The notes under the pieces are model-generated. The model was not told the origin of the DNA. It ran no database searches and saw only the letters and a list, made by a program, of their open reading frames with translations. Positions 1 to 9,066 of a stretch of 64,000 nt of DNA are shown here, in pieces. The translations under genes were made by a program, and so were the position numbers. Numbering within the stretch: the first letter of the stretch is position 1; every line of letters begins with the position of its first letter. Source of the DNA: Geoglobus acetivorans (lineage in GTDB: Archaea > Halobacteriota > Archaeoglobi > Archaeoglobales > Archaeoglobaceae); assembly GCF_000789255.1 (NCBI RefSeq), contig NZ_CP009552.1, positions 1,302,001 to 1,366,000 of the forward strand. The letters are read 5' to 3'.

Positions 1-1301
1 CCCTTGAAGGAGGAGGGAGCCAGAAAAAGAAAATACTGCTGCTCTCTGAGCTGTATTCACTCTGCAGTCCGATTGAAGCCAGATACCTGACCAGACTGAT
101 ACTCAGGGAAATGAGGCTGGGCATAGGAGAGGGGATAATAAGAGACGCAATAGGAAAGGCGTTTGGAATCGAGTCTGAAATTGTCGAGCGGGCATACATG
201 ATCACAAACGACTTTGGAAAGGTTGCAGTTGAGGCGAAAAATGGCGGGAAACAGGCGTTGCTGTCCCTTAAAATTACTCCTCACATTCCTGTAAAGATGA
301 TGCTCGCCCAGGTTGCAGAAAGCCTTGAGGAGGCGACGAGAGAGATAAGGGAGCTTGGAGTCGAGTGGAAGTTTGATGGCTCAAGGGTCCAGATTCATTA
401 CGCCGATGGTAGGGTTACAATCTACTCAAGGAGACTTGAAAACGTTACAAACGCCCTGCCGGACATCGTCAGTGAGATAAAGAGGTGCGTCAAGGAGAAC
501 GTCATTCTGGATGGTGAGGTTATTGCCGTCAGGGATGGAAGGCCAATGCCGTTCCAGCACGTGTTGAGGAGGTTCAGAAGAAAGCATGGCGTGTCCAGAA
601 TGGTGGAGGAGATTCCCCTGAAGGTTTACCTGTACGACATCCTGTACGACGATGGCGAGGTAATAGACCTTCCGCTGAAGGAGAGAAGGGCGAGACTCAT
701 TTCCGCTGTCGGTGAGAGTGATGCTGTAAAGGTGGCCGAACAGATTGTAACCTCGGACGTGAGGGTAATCCAGCAGGAGTTCGACAGGGCAATTCAGGCA
801 GGTCACGAGGGGTTGATGCTGAAAAATCTGGAATCTAAATACATCCCAGGTAAAAGAGGGAAGAACTGGCTCAAGCTCAAGGCGACCATGGAAACATTAG
901 ACCTTGTGGTCGTAGGAGGAGAGTGGGGCGAGGGCAAGAGAAGCAACCTGATAAGCTCATTTGAACTTGCATGCTTAGATGAATACGGGGGGCTGCTCAG
1001 AGTGGGTAAGGTGGCAACGGGGTTTACAGACGAGGATCTTGAAGAGCTGACTGAACTGTTCAAACCAGAGATCGAGTATCAGGAGGGAAAAAGAATAGTG
1101 TTCAATCCAAAATACGTCTTCGAGGTGGCGTATCAGGAGATACAGAAAAGCCCCAAATACGAAAGCGGCTACGCTCTGAGATTTCCGAGATTTGTCAGGC
1201 TCAGAGATGACAAGAGCGTTGAGGAGGCAGACACAGTAGAAAGGGTCGCGAGGCTTTACGAGGTGCAGTTCAGGAGCAAGGGTGGGTCGTGGTCATCATA
1301 A
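1..1301 (+). CDS. lig: ATP-dependent DNA ligase (5' end outside window)
   Basis: Seals nicks in duplex DNA through an enzyme-AMP intermediate in replication and repair. The frame is open from base 3, so the gene begins upstream of the window. The adenylation motif EWKFDGSR (KxDGxR) is visible, with the AMP-accepting lysine codon at 369-371. Downstream motifs DGEVIA, EGLMLK and WLKLK match the nucleotidyltransferase and OB-fold domains of archaeal/eukaryotic type I ligases. About 430 residues are present of an expected 550-600, so the N-terminal DNA-binding domain is mostly missing here. It converges on ftsY with about 75 bp between them. The call is firm; only the start is unknown. Confidence 0.95.
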   Translation, partial: LEGGGSQKKKILLLSELYSLCSPIEARYLTRLILREMRLGIGEGIIRDAIGKAFGIESEIVERAYMITNDFGKVAVEAKNGGKQALLSLKITPHIPVKMMLAQVAESLEEATREIRELGVEWKFDGSRVQIHYADGRVTIYSRRLENVTNALPDIVSEIKRCVKENVILDGEVIAVRDGRPMPFQHVLRRFRRKHGVSRMVEEIPLKVYLYDILYDDGEVIDLPLKERRARLISAVGESDAVKVAEQIVTSDVRVIQQEFDRAIQAGHEGLMLKNLESKYIPGKRGKNWLKLKATMETLDLVVVGGEWGEGKRSNLISSFELACLDEYGGLLRVGKVATGFTDEDLEELTELFKPEIEYQEGKRIVFNPKYVFEVAYQEIQKSPKYESGYALRFPRFVRLRDDKSVEEADTVERVARLYEVQFRSKGGSWSS

Positions 1302-1375
1302 AAACTATAGCGGGCCTGACACCATCCATTTTTGAACGGAAAAGAAATAACGCCAAAGGTTCAGCAAACAGAATG

Positions 1376-2392
1376 TTATCCGAAAATTCTCTCTATCAGC
1401 CAGTCAGCATCAAATTTCACAAGATCCTCATACTCCTGACCGGTGCCTATGAAGAGAATCGGCCTTGAAGTAACGTAGGCTATGGATATGGCTGTTCCGC
1501 CTTTTGGATCTGCATCCAGCTTCGTTAGAATGCTCCCATCTATGCCGACAGCCTCATTGAACATCTCCGCCCTTTCAATCGCATCATTGCCAGCGATGCT
1601 CTCATCGACAAACACGATCAAATCCGGCTTGGTAACCCTTTTTATCTTTTCGAGCTGATCTATAAGATTTTTCTTGGTGTGCATCCTGCCTGCTGTATCT
1701 GCAAGCACGACATCAATTCCCTTGCTCTCAGCATGCTTTATCGCATCGTAAATCACTGCTGCAGGGTCCGAGCCGGCTTTATGTTTTATAATCCTGACAC
1801 CCAGTCTGTTTGCATGTTCCTCAAGCTGTTCTATCGCCCCTGCCCTGAAAGTATCACCGGCAGCAAGAACAACAGAATAGCCGTTATCCATCAGCCTTCT
1901 GGCAACCTTGGCAATGGTCGTTGTCTTTCCGGTACCGTTAACACCAACAAACAGAACTACAGCAGGCTTCTTTTCCTTCAGCCTGTTTTTGACCCATTCA
2001 TCAAAATCGAATGCATTCTGGCTCAAAATTTCTCTGAGAACTTCTTTAAGCTCGTTGAGAACCACATCAGAAAGGCTTTCCCCAATCTTCTTTCTCCTGC
2101 CTCTCAACCTCTCTCTCAGCTCTTCAGAGATTCTGTCAACAACATCAAATGCGACATCACTCTCAAGCAGAATCATTTCAAGTTCAGGAAGAATTTTATC
2201 AAGCTTCGAATCGTCAATTATTACCTCTCTCCTGAGAAGGAGTGAAGAAATTTTCTCCTTTACTCCCACATCTTCTTTTTCCTGAGTCTCACTGCCTTCA
2301 GATGCAGGAGGTTCCTCTTTCAGCTCTTTTTCGGCTTCCTCGTCAATCGTTTTCCTGAAAGACTTGAGCTTATCCCTTATGGCCTTGAACAT
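1376..2392 (-). CDS. ftsY: Signal recognition particle receptor FtsY
   Basis: SRP-receptor GTPase that docks SRP-ribosome complexes at the membrane for co-translational insertion. Of 338 residues, the first 60 or so are an acidic, charged A region. An N helical bundle follows, then the G domain with GVNGTGKTTT (G1), DTAGRMHTKKNL (G3) and TKLDADPKGG (G4). The length is normal for archaeal FtsY. It is the last gene of the minus-strand operon beginning at yhbY (5174) and lies 2 nt after the prefoldin gene, so co-translation is likely. The archaeal order L18ae-prefoldin alpha-FtsY is conserved. Confidence 0.95.
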   Translation of the reverse strand: MFKAIRDKLKSFRKTIDEEAEKELKEEPPASEGSETQEKEDVGVKEKISSLLLRREVIIDDSKLDKILPELEMILLESDVAFDVVDRISEELRERLRGRRKKIGESLSDVVLNELKEVLREILSQNAFDFDEWVKNRLKEKKPAVVLFVGVNGTGKTTTIAKVARRLMDNGYSVVLAAGDTFRAGAIEQLEEHANRLGVRIIKHKAGSDPAAVIYDAIKHAESKGIDVVLADTAGRMHTKKNLIDQLEKIKRVTKPDLIVFVDESIAGNDAIERAEMFNEAVGIDGSILTKLDADPKGGTAISIAYVTSRPILFIGTGQEYEDLVKFDADWLIERIFG

Positions 2393-2394
2393 AA

Positions 2395-2817
2395 TTACTC
2401 CTGCTTTTCTGTCCGGGCAATCTCGGCAATTTCCTTCTGTATCTTCTCCATCTGCTTTGCAATCTGTTCAAGAAGCTCTTTGAGCCTCTTTTCAGTCTCC
2501 TCAACACTCTCCTTCTTCCTGTTCAGAGTTTCAATGGCCTCTTTTATCTCCTTCTCGACCACAATGCCTGCTCCAACGTCCACAAGCATCTTTCTGCTGT
2601 TTTTGACATCAACGTAAGCAAACACTCCGCCACCAAGGTTCAGCAGAGCTTCCACATCGCCCTCAGCTTTTTCAAAGAATTCGAGACTTTCAAGTGTTCT
2701 CTTCAGTTCCTCCTTCATCAGCTGAATCTCAACTATCCTCGCCTGTATCCCTTCCGCCTCCCGTCTCAACTCTTCAAGAAATATCAGCCTTTCCTGAATA
2801 GCATTCTCTGCCGTCAT
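2395..2817 (-). CDS. pfdA: Prefoldin subunit alpha
   Basis: Subunit of the hexameric jellyfish-shaped chaperone that hands unfolded proteins to the thermosome. The 140 residues show the expected layout: an N-terminal coiled-coil helix (about 1-50), a central beta-hairpin segment rich in Gly and Val (about 60-95, including NLGGGVFAYVDV), and a C-terminal coiled coil rich in Glu and Lys. It overlaps the 3' end of rpl18a by 4 nt and is followed 2 nt later by ftsY. The neighbours and length support the alpha rather than the beta subunit. Confidence 0.93.
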   Translation of the reverse strand: MTAENAIQERLIFLEELRREAEGIQARIVEIQLMKEELKRTLESLEFFEKAEGDVEALLNLGGGVFAYVDVKNSRKMLVDVGAGIVVEKEIKEAIETLNRKKESVEETEKRLKELLEQIAKQMEKIQKEIAEIARTEKQE

Positions 2818-2990
2818 TCACTCCTCCTTACATTCTCGATTTTAATAAGATTTCTCTTCACCTTGTGGTTGCTGCCAATGAGCGAGTACACCTTCTCAAC
2901 CGCAAACCTCTCATTATGTGCCTCAACAACCTTTTTGAAAGGCATCCAGACCATACCGTTCCTGAACTTCCCGCTAACCTCAAACCTCAT
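2814..2990 (-). CDS. rpl18a: Large ribosomal subunit protein L18Ae (LX)
   Basis: Small archaeal 50S protein. I chose the ATG at 2990, giving 58 residues that start MRFEVSGKFRNG, because a GGTGG ribosome-binding site lies just upstream and the family begins this way. A longer in-frame start at 3026 would run into the end of eif6. The core matches the family, with the basic FRNGMVWMPFKK segment and a terminal KVKRNLIKIENV. It lies between eif6 and prefoldin alpha, the standard archaeal arrangement. Confidence 0.92.
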   Translation of the reverse strand: MRFEVSGKFRNGMVWMPFKKVVEAHNERFAVEKVYSLIGSNHKVKRNLIKIENVRRSE

Positions 2991-3000
2991 TACCACCACC

Positions 3001-3657
3001 TCACAAAAATCCGAGAGCTTCCTCAATCACACCCAGCTCAAATCCGGTTGTGTCCCTCCCGGCAATATATCCCCTCGAGTTTGCAACAACCCCTGTCCCG
3101 ACCATCTCGCTTCCGAAGTTTACAGTTCCCTTCACCGGTTCCACGCCAAGCACATCCTCCACTTTCTTGAGCTCCCATTCGCTTGTGTTTGGATTTACCA
3201 GAGCGCCTTTATTCGTAACCACTGCAGACATGCCAACCGTTTTTATCCCGCCTATTGTGGCGCGATGGACATCAATGTCAAAAAATTCCGAAATCTTCGA
3301 TATAACCTCATCTCCAAGATCCGGATGGACCAGGGCACCACGATCGTTGATTGCAATGACATTGCCCATGCAGGTGATCTCGGTCTCAAGAACCAGAACC
3401 TCAAACGACCTCTCAAGCATCTCGAGTTCCTTTTTCATCACATGTCCGCAGACCACGATGCCTTCAGAGTTTAAAGCGACCATCGCTCCTGCAAGCTCTG
3501 AACCGCACACTGTTGTCCTCACAATGTCCACATCGAGTTCCTCTCTGATCAGAGACTCAAATTTCCCATCCCTGACGCCAACTACTGCAAAATCATCAGA
3601 GACTCTCGCATACAGGCCTATCAGCGGATTCCCGTGTACTGCTGTAAGCTCGGCCAT
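3001..3657 (-). CDS. eif6: Translation initiation factor 6 (aIF6)
   Basis: Anti-association factor that binds the 50S subunit near L14/L24e and keeps it from joining the 30S subunit. At 218 residues it has the usual length. It shows the repeated pentein units (GNPLIGLYARVSDDFAVVG near the start; recurring T(V/I)CGSELAG, TIGGIKTVGMS and FGSEMVGTG elements). It lies 1 nt downstream of rpl31e and 10 nt before rpl18a in the translation operon. Confidence 0.95.
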   Translation of the reverse strand: MAELTAVHGNPLIGLYARVSDDFAVVGVRDGKFESLIREELDVDIVRTTVCGSELAGAMVALNSEGIVVCGHVMKKELEMLERSFEVLVLETEITCMGNVIAINDRGALVHPDLGDEVISKISEFFDIDVHRATIGGIKTVGMSAVVTNKGALVNPNTSEWELKKVEDVLGVEPVKGTVNFGSEMVGTGVVANSRGYIAGRDTTGFELGVIEEALGFL

Positions 3658-3658
3658 A

Positions 3659-3928
3659 TTATTCTACCAGCTCGGCCTCGACGATGCCATCGTCAAACTT
3701 TACTGCTCTTACCCGGATTCTGGCTGGGACTTTCTTACCGCCTCTTTCCCAGATTTTTTCGTTTATGCTTGAATCTATCCTGATGTTCTCCAGCTCAGCC
3801 TTCATGTGCCTGCTGAGAAAGTTTCTGACGTATTTAACCGCCTTTTTTGCCCTGAGCCATCTCGGATACTTCTTCATCTTCTGCCTTAAACCAATCGTAT
3901 AGACTCTCTCAAGCTCGACCTTTGCCAT
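3659..3928 (-). CDS. rpl31e: Large ribosomal subunit protein L31e
   Basis: Protein at the exit-tunnel rim of the 50S subunit. The 89 residues carry family features: an N-terminal ERVYTIGLRQ, the basic WLRAKKAVKYVRNFLSRHM helix, and a C-terminal VPARIRVRAVKFDDG. It lies 9 nt downstream of rpl39e and 1 nt before eif6. L39e-L31e-eIF6 is a conserved archaeal string, so the context agrees with the sequence. Confidence 0.95.
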   Translation of the reverse strand: MAKVELERVYTIGLRQKMKKYPRWLRAKKAVKYVRNFLSRHMKAELENIRIDSSINEKIWERGGKKVPARIRVRAVKFDDGIVEAELVE

Positions 3929-3937
3929 AAGACCACC

Positions 3938-4090
3938 TCACACCTTAAGCTTCCTTGACCTCCAGTGCCTCCTCTTCGGGCTGTACACAACCTCTCTCTT
4001 TGTCTTAATCGTGACCCAGATTGGAGCCCTTCTGTTCTGCTTCAAAAATTTTCCGAGCCTCCTCTTAACACCAACCGTCTTCTTCCCCAT
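3938..4090 (-). CDS. rpl39e: Large ribosomal subunit protein L39e
   Basis: A 50-residue, very basic protein that lines the ribosomal exit tunnel. Translation from the ATG at 4088-4090 gives [20 protein letters not shown] and ends in [10 protein letters not shown] before TGA at 3938-3940. The RRxPxWVxxKT core is typical of L39e. The gene fills the space between pdcd5 and rpl31e. Confidence 0.95.
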   Translation of the reverse strand: MGKKTVGVKRRLGKFLKQNRRAPIWVTIKTKREVVYSPKRRHWRSRKLKV

Positions 4091-4099
4091 TCAAATCAC

Positions 4100-4435
4100 C
4101 TACTTCCTAATGATCCTGGTTTCCCTCTTTTTCGGCATGGCCCTTCTCAAAATTTCCTTCAACATTTCATCAGTTATTTTACTTCTCAACCTGCCGGACT
4201 GTGCAAGAGCGATGAGCTGGGCCTCTACGGCCTCAGCAATATCGGGATGCGCAAGTTTCAATCTTGTAAGCCTTTCTCTCGCCTCAGGTTCAAGGACAGC
4301 CTTAAGTATTGCCTTTTTCTGCTCTTCAATCCTCCTTGCCATCTCCTGCTGCTGTGCAAGCTCCTCAAGCTCCTTCTGTCTCTGAGCCTGAAGTTCCATC
4401 AGCTTCCTTCTCCTTATCTCCTCTAAGTCGTCCAT
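4100..4435 (-). CDS. PDCD5/TFAR19-family DNA-binding protein
   Basis: Small nucleic-acid-binding protein of the PDCD5 family, associated with ribosomal genes in Archaea; its cellular role is unsettled. Of 111 residues, the first 50 are a highly charged helix rich in Glu, Gln and Arg ([20 protein letters not shown]). A compact three-helix core follows, with [20 protein letters not shown], the family hallmark, and a basic tail. It lies 9 nt upstream of rpl39e and 47 nt downstream of rps19e. Confidence 0.93.
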   Translation of the reverse strand: MDDLEEIRRRKLMELQAQRQKELEELAQQQEMARRIEEQKKAILKAVLEPEARERLTRLKLAHPDIAEAVEAQLIALAQSGRLRSKITDEMLKEILRRAMPKKRETRIIRK

Positions 4436-4482
4436 GGTACCTCACCGGATATCAATTCTGATCAGAGATGTAAAAAAGTTTT

Positions 4483-4932
4483 TCAGTATTTCGCAAGAGC
4501 CGGAATTTCCTTCTCAAGTTCTTTTTTGATCTCTGCTGCGATTCTGTCGAGGAACGACCTTCCCTGCGGGGTGACCACTCTACCCCCATCAGTCTTGCCC
4601 ACAAAACCAGCAGTTTCGAGCTGCTGAAGGGCCTTCCTGATTATTGAACCGCTACCCTTCCTGAATCTCTCCGGCCTAACTCCCCTGTTCTTTCTGCCAC
4701 CGTAAGCCGTCCTGAGTCTCTCGATTCCGACAGGTCCATCAACGTAAACCTTCCTGAAGATGGCTGCAACCCTGTAATACCACCAGTCGCCCTGTTCGGG
4801 ACTTCTTTCCTTGTGAACCCCGGTTTTGACGTAACCAGCCCACTCCGGGGGTCTGAATTCGTCCATCTCCTTCAGCTTTCCGGCAACCCTTTCAATCAGA
4901 ATATCTGCAGGAACATCATACACTGTCGCCAT
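4483..4932 (-). CDS. rps19e: Small ribosomal subunit protein S19e
   Basis: 30S protein needed for late small-subunit maturation. I chose ATG 4932 (149 residues, starting [16 protein letters not shown]) because the GGTG site in the yhbY tail lies about 8 nt before it and the family starts this way; an in-frame ATG three codons earlier is less likely. Core motifs are [34 protein letters not shown] and the C-terminal winged helix. It starts 2 nt after yhbY. Confidence 0.94.
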   Translation of the reverse strand: MATVYDVPADILIERVAGKLKEMDEFRPPEWAGYVKTGVHKERSPEQGDWWYYRVAAIFRKVYVDGPVGIERLRTAYGGRKNRGVRPERFRKGSGSIIRKALQQLETAGFVGKTDGGRVVTPQGRSFLDRIAAEIKKELEKEIPALAKY

Positions 4933-4934
4933 AT

Positions 4935-5174
4935 TCAACACCTCTTGAACATCATAACAAACCCTCTAACATCAACAAGCTCACCATCAATCATGCCCGC
5001 TATTTCCCTCGCAAGGGCTTTTCTATCCACACCGCCCATGGTCATATTTCTGAAATTCCGGAGCATTTTGACCTTAACTACTCCTCTCTTCTTAAGAATC
5101 ATGTTGATTTCATTTACCAGATTATCGTTAATCCCCTTTTTGCCTATATTGACTGTTACAATCTTATCAGTCAT
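4935..5174 (-). CDS. YhbY/CRS1-type (CRM domain) RNA-binding protein
   Basis: Small CRM-domain protein expected to bind rRNA or pre-ribosomes. About 79 residues from ATG 5174; the frame also has starts at 5189 and 5192, but a TATA-like T/A run at about 5200-5210 would start transcription near 5180, favouring 5174 as a nearly leaderless start. The family core is visible: [10 protein letters not shown], a long helix with [12 protein letters not shown], then KVKMLRNF and a final [10 protein letters not shown] strand. First gene of the minus-strand translation operon. Confidence 0.85.
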   Translation of the reverse strand: MTDKIVTVNIGKKGINDNLVNEINMILKKRGVVKVKMLRNFRNMTMGGVDRKALAREIAGMIDGELVDVRGFVMMFKRC

Positions 5175-5287
5175 GCTTCCCTTACTCATCACGTGGTTTT
5201 AAAAATTTTGTGCAGCATTTTCGGGAAAGCACCAGATTTCCAGACTTGCACGAAAGAGATATATTCCAGTTCTGCTTAATTAAAAAC

Positions 5288-5806
5288 ATGCTGGGCTACC
5301 TGTATCCTCTGAGAACTTATCTTGTTGTGGCCGGAACGGTGGAGAAACCGAACCCGATGACAGCAGACTGGGTTGTACCCCTCAGCTTCAATCCCCCTCT
5401 TCTCGGAGTGGCAATAGGAAAAACCAGACACACGAGAAAGCTGATTGAGGAGCAGAAAGATTTCGTTATAGCAGTTCCAACAGTGGAGCTCCTCAGGGAC
5501 GTGTGGGTGGCTGGAACGGTAAGCGGTGCGAAGGAAAACAAAGCTGAAAAGATGAGTGCAACCTTTATCCCATCTGAAAAGGTAAGCGCCCCCTCCATAA
5601 AGGAGTGTCAGGCAAATCTTGAATGCAGGGTCGTCAGGGAAGTTGAGGTGGGGGACCACATATTCTTTGTGGGGGAGATCGTGAATGTGAGCCACGGGGA
5701 TGCGTTTGAAAACGGAAAACCAAACACGAAAGACTACAAATTCCTGATGCATGCCTTCACGGGGGCAAACTTCACCTGCCAGAGCGATGAAGTTTTTAAG
5801 CCCTGA
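5288..5806 (+). CDS. Flavin reductase-like / flavoredoxin family protein
   Basis: FMN-binding split-barrel protein, expected to reduce flavin or carry electrons as flavoredoxin does. I use ATG 5288 (MLGYLYPLRTYLVVAG, 172 residues); an earlier in-frame start at 5210 lies too close to the yhbY promoter, and an A/T-rich TATA-like stretch lies between them. Family signatures are KPNPMTADWVVPLSFNPPLLGVAIG near residue 20-45, a flavin-binding loop HTRKLIEEQKDFVIAVP, and FFVGEIV near the end. The redox partner cannot be told from sequence. Confidence 0.85.
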   Translation: MLGYLYPLRTYLVVAGTVEKPNPMTADWVVPLSFNPPLLGVAIGKTRHTRKLIEEQKDFVIAVPTVELLRDVWVAGTVSGAKENKAEKMSATFIPSEKVSAPSIKECQANLECRVVREVEVGDHIFFVGEIVNVSHGDAFENGKPNTKDYKFLMHAFTGANFTCQSDEVFKP

Positions 5807-5822
5807 CACCATTTATTTTCCC

Positions 5823-6029
5823 ATGAATCCTGTCAAGGTCTTTTCCGGTATCACCCTCATATCCCTCGGACTTACACTCTACCTGATTTCAAAGGCAGAG
5901 TCTGTGAGCTTTGGAGGAGTCGTGCTTATCGGTCCCATACCGGTTGTTTTCGGAAATTCCCCGGACATCATGGCTCTCGCAGTGATTGCCATCGCAGCAA
6001 TAATTGCAATCTCGGCCATGAGGTGGTGA
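5823..6029 (+). CDS. TIGR00304/DUF131-like small membrane protein (first copy)
   Basis: Function unknown. From ATG 5823 the 68 residues form two membrane helices (about 4-20 and 48-66) around the motif [16 protein letters not shown]. The next gene carries the same motif, so the pair are tandem paralogues. The motif sits between the helices and is probably exposed on one face of the membrane. The stop is 1 nt before the next start, so the genes are co-translated. An upstream in-frame start at 5751 overlaps the flavin reductase and is rejected. Confidence 0.8.
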   Translation: MNPVKVFSGITLISLGLTLYLISKAESVSFGGVVLIGPIPVVFGNSPDIMALAVIAIAAIIAISAMRW

Positions 6030-6030
6030 T

Positions 6031-6333
6031 ATGCTCGAGTATGTTGCAATTGCAATAATGGCTCTCGGACTGTTTCTTCTCATCAGGGGAATCACCGAGA
6101 CTGTGGAAGTCCCCCAAACCCCGGACGTGCATCCACGCCCTGCAGATTTCGACCCCGCTGAGGAGACAGGCGGTTTCGAATTTGAAAAAGAGGGGGAAGT
6201 TAAAGCCGGAGGTGTTGTGCTCATAGGCCCCATTCCAATCGTATTTGGGGACTCAAAATATGCAACCTATGCACTTATCCTGACCCTCGTCGTCATGCTT
6301 ATATCCATAATCCTGTGGGTGAACGCAGTATGA
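6031..6333 (+). CDS. TIGR00304/DUF131-like small membrane protein (second copy)
   Basis: A 100-residue paralogue of the preceding gene. It has an N-terminal helix (about 3-21), an acidic and proline-rich insert (about 24-58), the shared motif [16 protein letters not shown] (about 60-75) and a C-terminal helix (about 78-98). It overlaps the next gene by ATGA. The two proteins may form a heterodimer, but that is inference; no enzymatic motif is visible. Confidence 0.8.
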   Translation: MLEYVAIAIMALGLFLLIRGITETVEVPQTPDVHPRPADFDPAEETGGFEFEKEGEVKAGGVVLIGPIPIVFGDSKYATYALILTLVVMLISIILWVNAV

Positions 6334-6911
6334 TGGTTGAAAAAATACATTATTTCGAAAAACCCGGTAAGGACAACACGGACGAGACCGTAAAACTCGC
6401 AATAGAGAGAGCTATGGCAAGAGGAATAAAACACGTGGTCTTTGCATCATCAACAGGCTATACCGCAAGGAAAATTCTGGAGTATTCCCGGGGGAAAGAC
6501 CTGAATCTCGTGTGCGTAACATACCACACGGGCTTTTACGAAGAGGGAAAGAACAGCATGGATCCCGAGACAGAGAGCTTTCTCAGAAACAGCGGTGTTA
6601 CGGTCGTGAGGCAGAGCCACATCCTGAGCGGGCTTGAAAGAAGTATAAGCAGAAAGCTTGGAGGAGCAAGCAGAACGGAGGCCATAGCCGAAGCTTTGAG
6701 GTCCCTTTTCGGCCATGGAATGAAGGTCTGCGTGGAAATCGCCATAATGGCTGCAGACAGCGGAGCAATACCAATAGAGGAGATTGTCGCAGTCGGGGGA
6801 AGAGGAAGGGGTGCGGATACTGCCGTAATTCTTCGACCGGCACACATGAACACGTTTTTCAACATGGAAATAAAGGAGATAATATGCATGCCGAGGAACA
6901 AGAGAAAGTGA
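6330..6911 (+). CDS. Pyruvate kinase alpha/beta-domain protein
   Basis: Stand-alone homologue of the C-terminal alpha/beta domain of pyruvate kinase; the catalytic barrel is absent, so it is not itself a pyruvate kinase. About 193 residues from ATG 6330. Visible are [20 protein letters not shown], the phosphate-loop-like [17 protein letters not shown] and a C-terminal [16 protein letters not shown]. It overlaps the preceding membrane-protein gene by ATGA and is followed 41 nt later by GGGP synthase. The substrate is unknown. Confidence 0.85.
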   Translation: MMVEKIHYFEKPGKDNTDETVKLAIERAMARGIKHVVFASSTGYTARKILEYSRGKDLNLVCVTYHTGFYEEGKNSMDPETESFLRNSGVTVVRQSHILSGLERSISRKLGGASRTEAIAEALRSLFGHGMKVCVEIAIMAADSGAIPIEEIVAVGGRGRGADTAVILRPAHMNTFFNMEIKEIICMPRNKRK

Positions 6912-6952
6912 TGAGAAAACATTTTTATTTTCCAGACTCATTCTGCTGAAGG

Positions 6953-7639
6953 ATGCTGGAGAAACTCAGACATATAACAAAGCTCGATCCGGACAGGCCA
7001 AATCCCCCAGAGCTTGTAAAAGCAGTTGCGGATAGTGGTACAGACGCTGTGATGGTTTCGGGAACGCAGAACGTTACCTACGAGAAGGCTGCGAGCCTTT
7101 TCAAACAGGTTAAGGACTATGGCCTCACAACGATCCTCGAACCCTCTGATCCGTCCAATGTAATATATGATGCGGACTACCTGTTTGTTCCCACAGTCCT
7201 GAATTCTGCCGACGGAGAGTGGATTACAGGGAAGCATGCCAAGTGGGTCAGAATGAATCTGGAGAGGCTCGACCAGTTCATGGAAGTCTTTGACAGGAAG
7301 GTCATTCTCGAGGGCTACATCGTCCTCAACGAGAATTCCGCAGTGGGAAGAGTTACCAGAGCACTGTGCAACATAGACAAAGACCTTGCAGCCAGCTACG
7401 CAGTTGTTGGAGAGATGCTGAACCTGCCGGTAATCTACGTGGAATACAGCGGCAGATATGGAGATCCGGAATATGTCAGAGAGATCAGAAGTGTGATCAG
7501 AAAGGCGAGGCTCTTTTACGGTGGGGGCATTGACAGCAGAGACAAAGCGGCAGAGATGCTGAAGCACGCCCATACGATCATTGTTGGCAACGTTATCTAC
7601 GAGAAGGGGATAGAAGCATACCTCTCAACAATACCATGA
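6953..7639 (+). CDS. Geranylgeranylglyceryl phosphate synthase (group I)
   Basis: Makes the first ether bond of archaeal membrane lipids, joining sn-glycerol-1-phosphate to geranylgeranyl diphosphate. The 228 residues form a TIM barrel of the PcrB/GGGPS family. Signatures are [11 protein letters not shown] at the N-terminus, [36 protein letters not shown] and the phosphate-binding [12 protein letters not shown] near the end. It overlaps the next lipid gene by 4 nt, so the first two ether-forming enzymes are made from one message. Confidence 0.95.
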   Translation: MLEKLRHITKLDPDRPNPPELVKAVADSGTDAVMVSGTQNVTYEKAASLFKQVKDYGLTTILEPSDPSNVIYDADYLFVPTVLNSADGEWITGKHAKWVRMNLERLDQFMEVFDRKVILEGYIVLNENSAVGRVTRALCNIDKDLAASYAVVGEMLNLPVIYVEYSGRYGDPEYVREIRSVIRKARLFYGGGIDSRDKAAEMLKHAHTIIVGNVIYEKGIEAYLSTIP

Positions 7640-8478
7640 AAGCGGGCAAGGCCATCTGGGAGCTGACCAGGCTCGAACATGGATTTATTTACGGCCTTGG
7701 TGTTGTCGCCGGAGCATACATAGCCCTTGGAGAATTCGATTTCAGGCTGTCATTTTTCGGCTTTTTTACCGCTCTATTCCTCCAGGCATCGGCTTTCGCA
7801 CTGAACGACTACTTCGATTACGATGTAGATGTCGCCAACAAAAGGTTCGACAGACCTCTGGTCAGAGGAGAACTGAACAAAAGAGATGCTCTGATAATTG
7901 CCGCAGTTTTCGCAGTTCCGGGGTTTATCTTCGCATGCCTGATATCCATTCCTGCCTTTCTGCTGGCCCTTGGAATTACCGTCCTGGGATATGCTTACGA
8001 CGTGAAGCTCAAGGAGTTTGGCCTTGCAGGCAACGCATACATCGCCTTTTCCATGGCTGCACCGTTCATATTTGGCGGTGTCGTTGCGGGCAACCTGAAT
8101 TCTGAAATCCTGCTGCTATCGTCAATTGCATTCCTCTCCGGGCTTGCAAGAGAAATCATGAAGGGCATAGAAGACATTGAAGGAGACGCTCTCAGAGACG
8201 TCAAAACGCTGGCAAGGATGTACGGGGCAGAGAAAGCCAGCAGGGTTTCTGCATTTCTGTTCATTACTGCGATTCTGCTGAGCTTTGCCGTAATGCTGAT
8301 TCCCGAATATGCGGATATCAAGTACTTGATTCCTGTTGCGATTTGCGACGTTCTCCTTCTTGATTCTGCTAAAAAACTCATTTCAGGTGTTGGTACAAAG
8401 GACATAAGGAGTCTGAGAAAGAAGACAATGATTGCTCTCCTATTCGGGTTGATCGGTTTTCTGCTCGGGGCTGCGTGA
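7636..8478 (+). CDS. Digeranylgeranylglyceryl phosphate synthase (UbiA family)
   Basis: Membrane prenyltransferase that adds the second geranylgeranyl chain to give archaetidic acid precursor. The 280 residues have about eight predicted membrane helices. The two aspartate-rich motifs are present: [18 protein letters not shown] (about 57-74) and a second, [13 protein letters not shown] (about 176-188). The LVRGEL segment typical of UbiA proteins follows the first. The start overlaps the GGGPS stop (ATGA), which supports this specific function over other UbiA prenyltransferases. Confidence 0.92.
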   Translation: MKAGKAIWELTRLEHGFIYGLGVVAGAYIALGEFDFRLSFFGFFTALFLQASAFALNDYFDYDVDVANKRFDRPLVRGELNKRDALIIAAVFAVPGFIFACLISIPAFLLALGITVLGYAYDVKLKEFGLAGNAYIAFSMAAPFIFGGVVAGNLNSEILLLSSIAFLSGLAREIMKGIEDIEGDALRDVKTLARMYGAEKASRVSAFLFITAILLSFAVMLIPEYADIKYLIPVAICDVLLLDSAKKLISGVGTKDIRSLRKKTMIALLFGLIGFLLGAA

Positions 8479-8517
8479 AAGACAGGGTTTTTATTTCAGA
8501 CGTCAAAGTAATACCGG

Positions 8518-9066
8518 GTGATTGGGATGCTTGACGGGGATCTGAGAAAAGACCTTGCAGTCCTTTCTGCAAAGCTGATGGCGCTGACAGCGCAGACTGC
8601 ACCGAAATCCAAGGGAGAGGATGACGTGGAGATAGCAGTCATAGAGGGAGAGGAGAAAGACAGGATCGTGGAAAAAATGCTTGAAATGGCAGAATCGAGG
8701 GAGAAAAACTTTGTCAGAGATGCAGAAAGCGTCAAGAAGGCCGATGCAATCCTGCTGATCGGGGTTTATGGCAGCAAAACACTCGGGCTCGGATGCGGAG
8801 CGTGCGGATTCGAAAGCTGCAGGGCGTTTGAAGAGTTCGAAAGGAAAGAGGGCAAGGATTTCAGCGGGCCAAACTGTGCGTTCAAGCTCATAGATCTCGG
8901 AATTGCAATAGGCTCGGCAGCAAAACTTGCCTCGATACTCGGAGCAGACACGAGAGTCATGTACAGAATTGGCACGGCAGCCAGGAAGCTCGGACTTGCT
9001 AAATCCGATGTGGTGATGGGAATCCCGGTATCCGTTACGGCCAAAAACCCGTTCTTCGACAGATGA
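8518..9066 (+). CDS. DUF2148 ferredoxin-domain protein
   Basis: Predicted redox protein of unknown partner. About 182 residues from GTG 8518; an ATG three codons later (8527) is an alternative. The cysteine cluster LGCGACGFESC (about 91-101), with a later Cys in GPNCAF, fits the DUF2148 iron-sulfur or metal-binding segment. The C-terminal half is rich in small residues (DLGIAIGSAAKLASILGAD). It overlaps the downstream RNA methyltransferase by 4 nt. It has no membrane segments, so it is probably cytosolic. Confidence 0.8.
   Translation: MIGMLDGDLRKDLAVLSAKLMALTAQTAPKSKGEDDVEIAVIEGEEKDRIVEKMLEMAESREKNFVRDAESVKKADAILLIGVYGSKTLGLGCGACGFESCRAFEEFERKEGKDFSGPNCAFKLIDLGIAIGSAAKLASILGADTRVMYRIGTAARKLGLAKSDVVMGIPVSVTAKNPFFDR

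Noticed and set aside
2863-3772. Long plus-strand open frames opposite rpl18a, eif6 and rpl31e
   Set aside because: They mirror conserved ribosomal and eIF6 genes, have no ribosome-binding sites and have low-complexity Ser/Thr/Pro-rich products typical of antisense frames.
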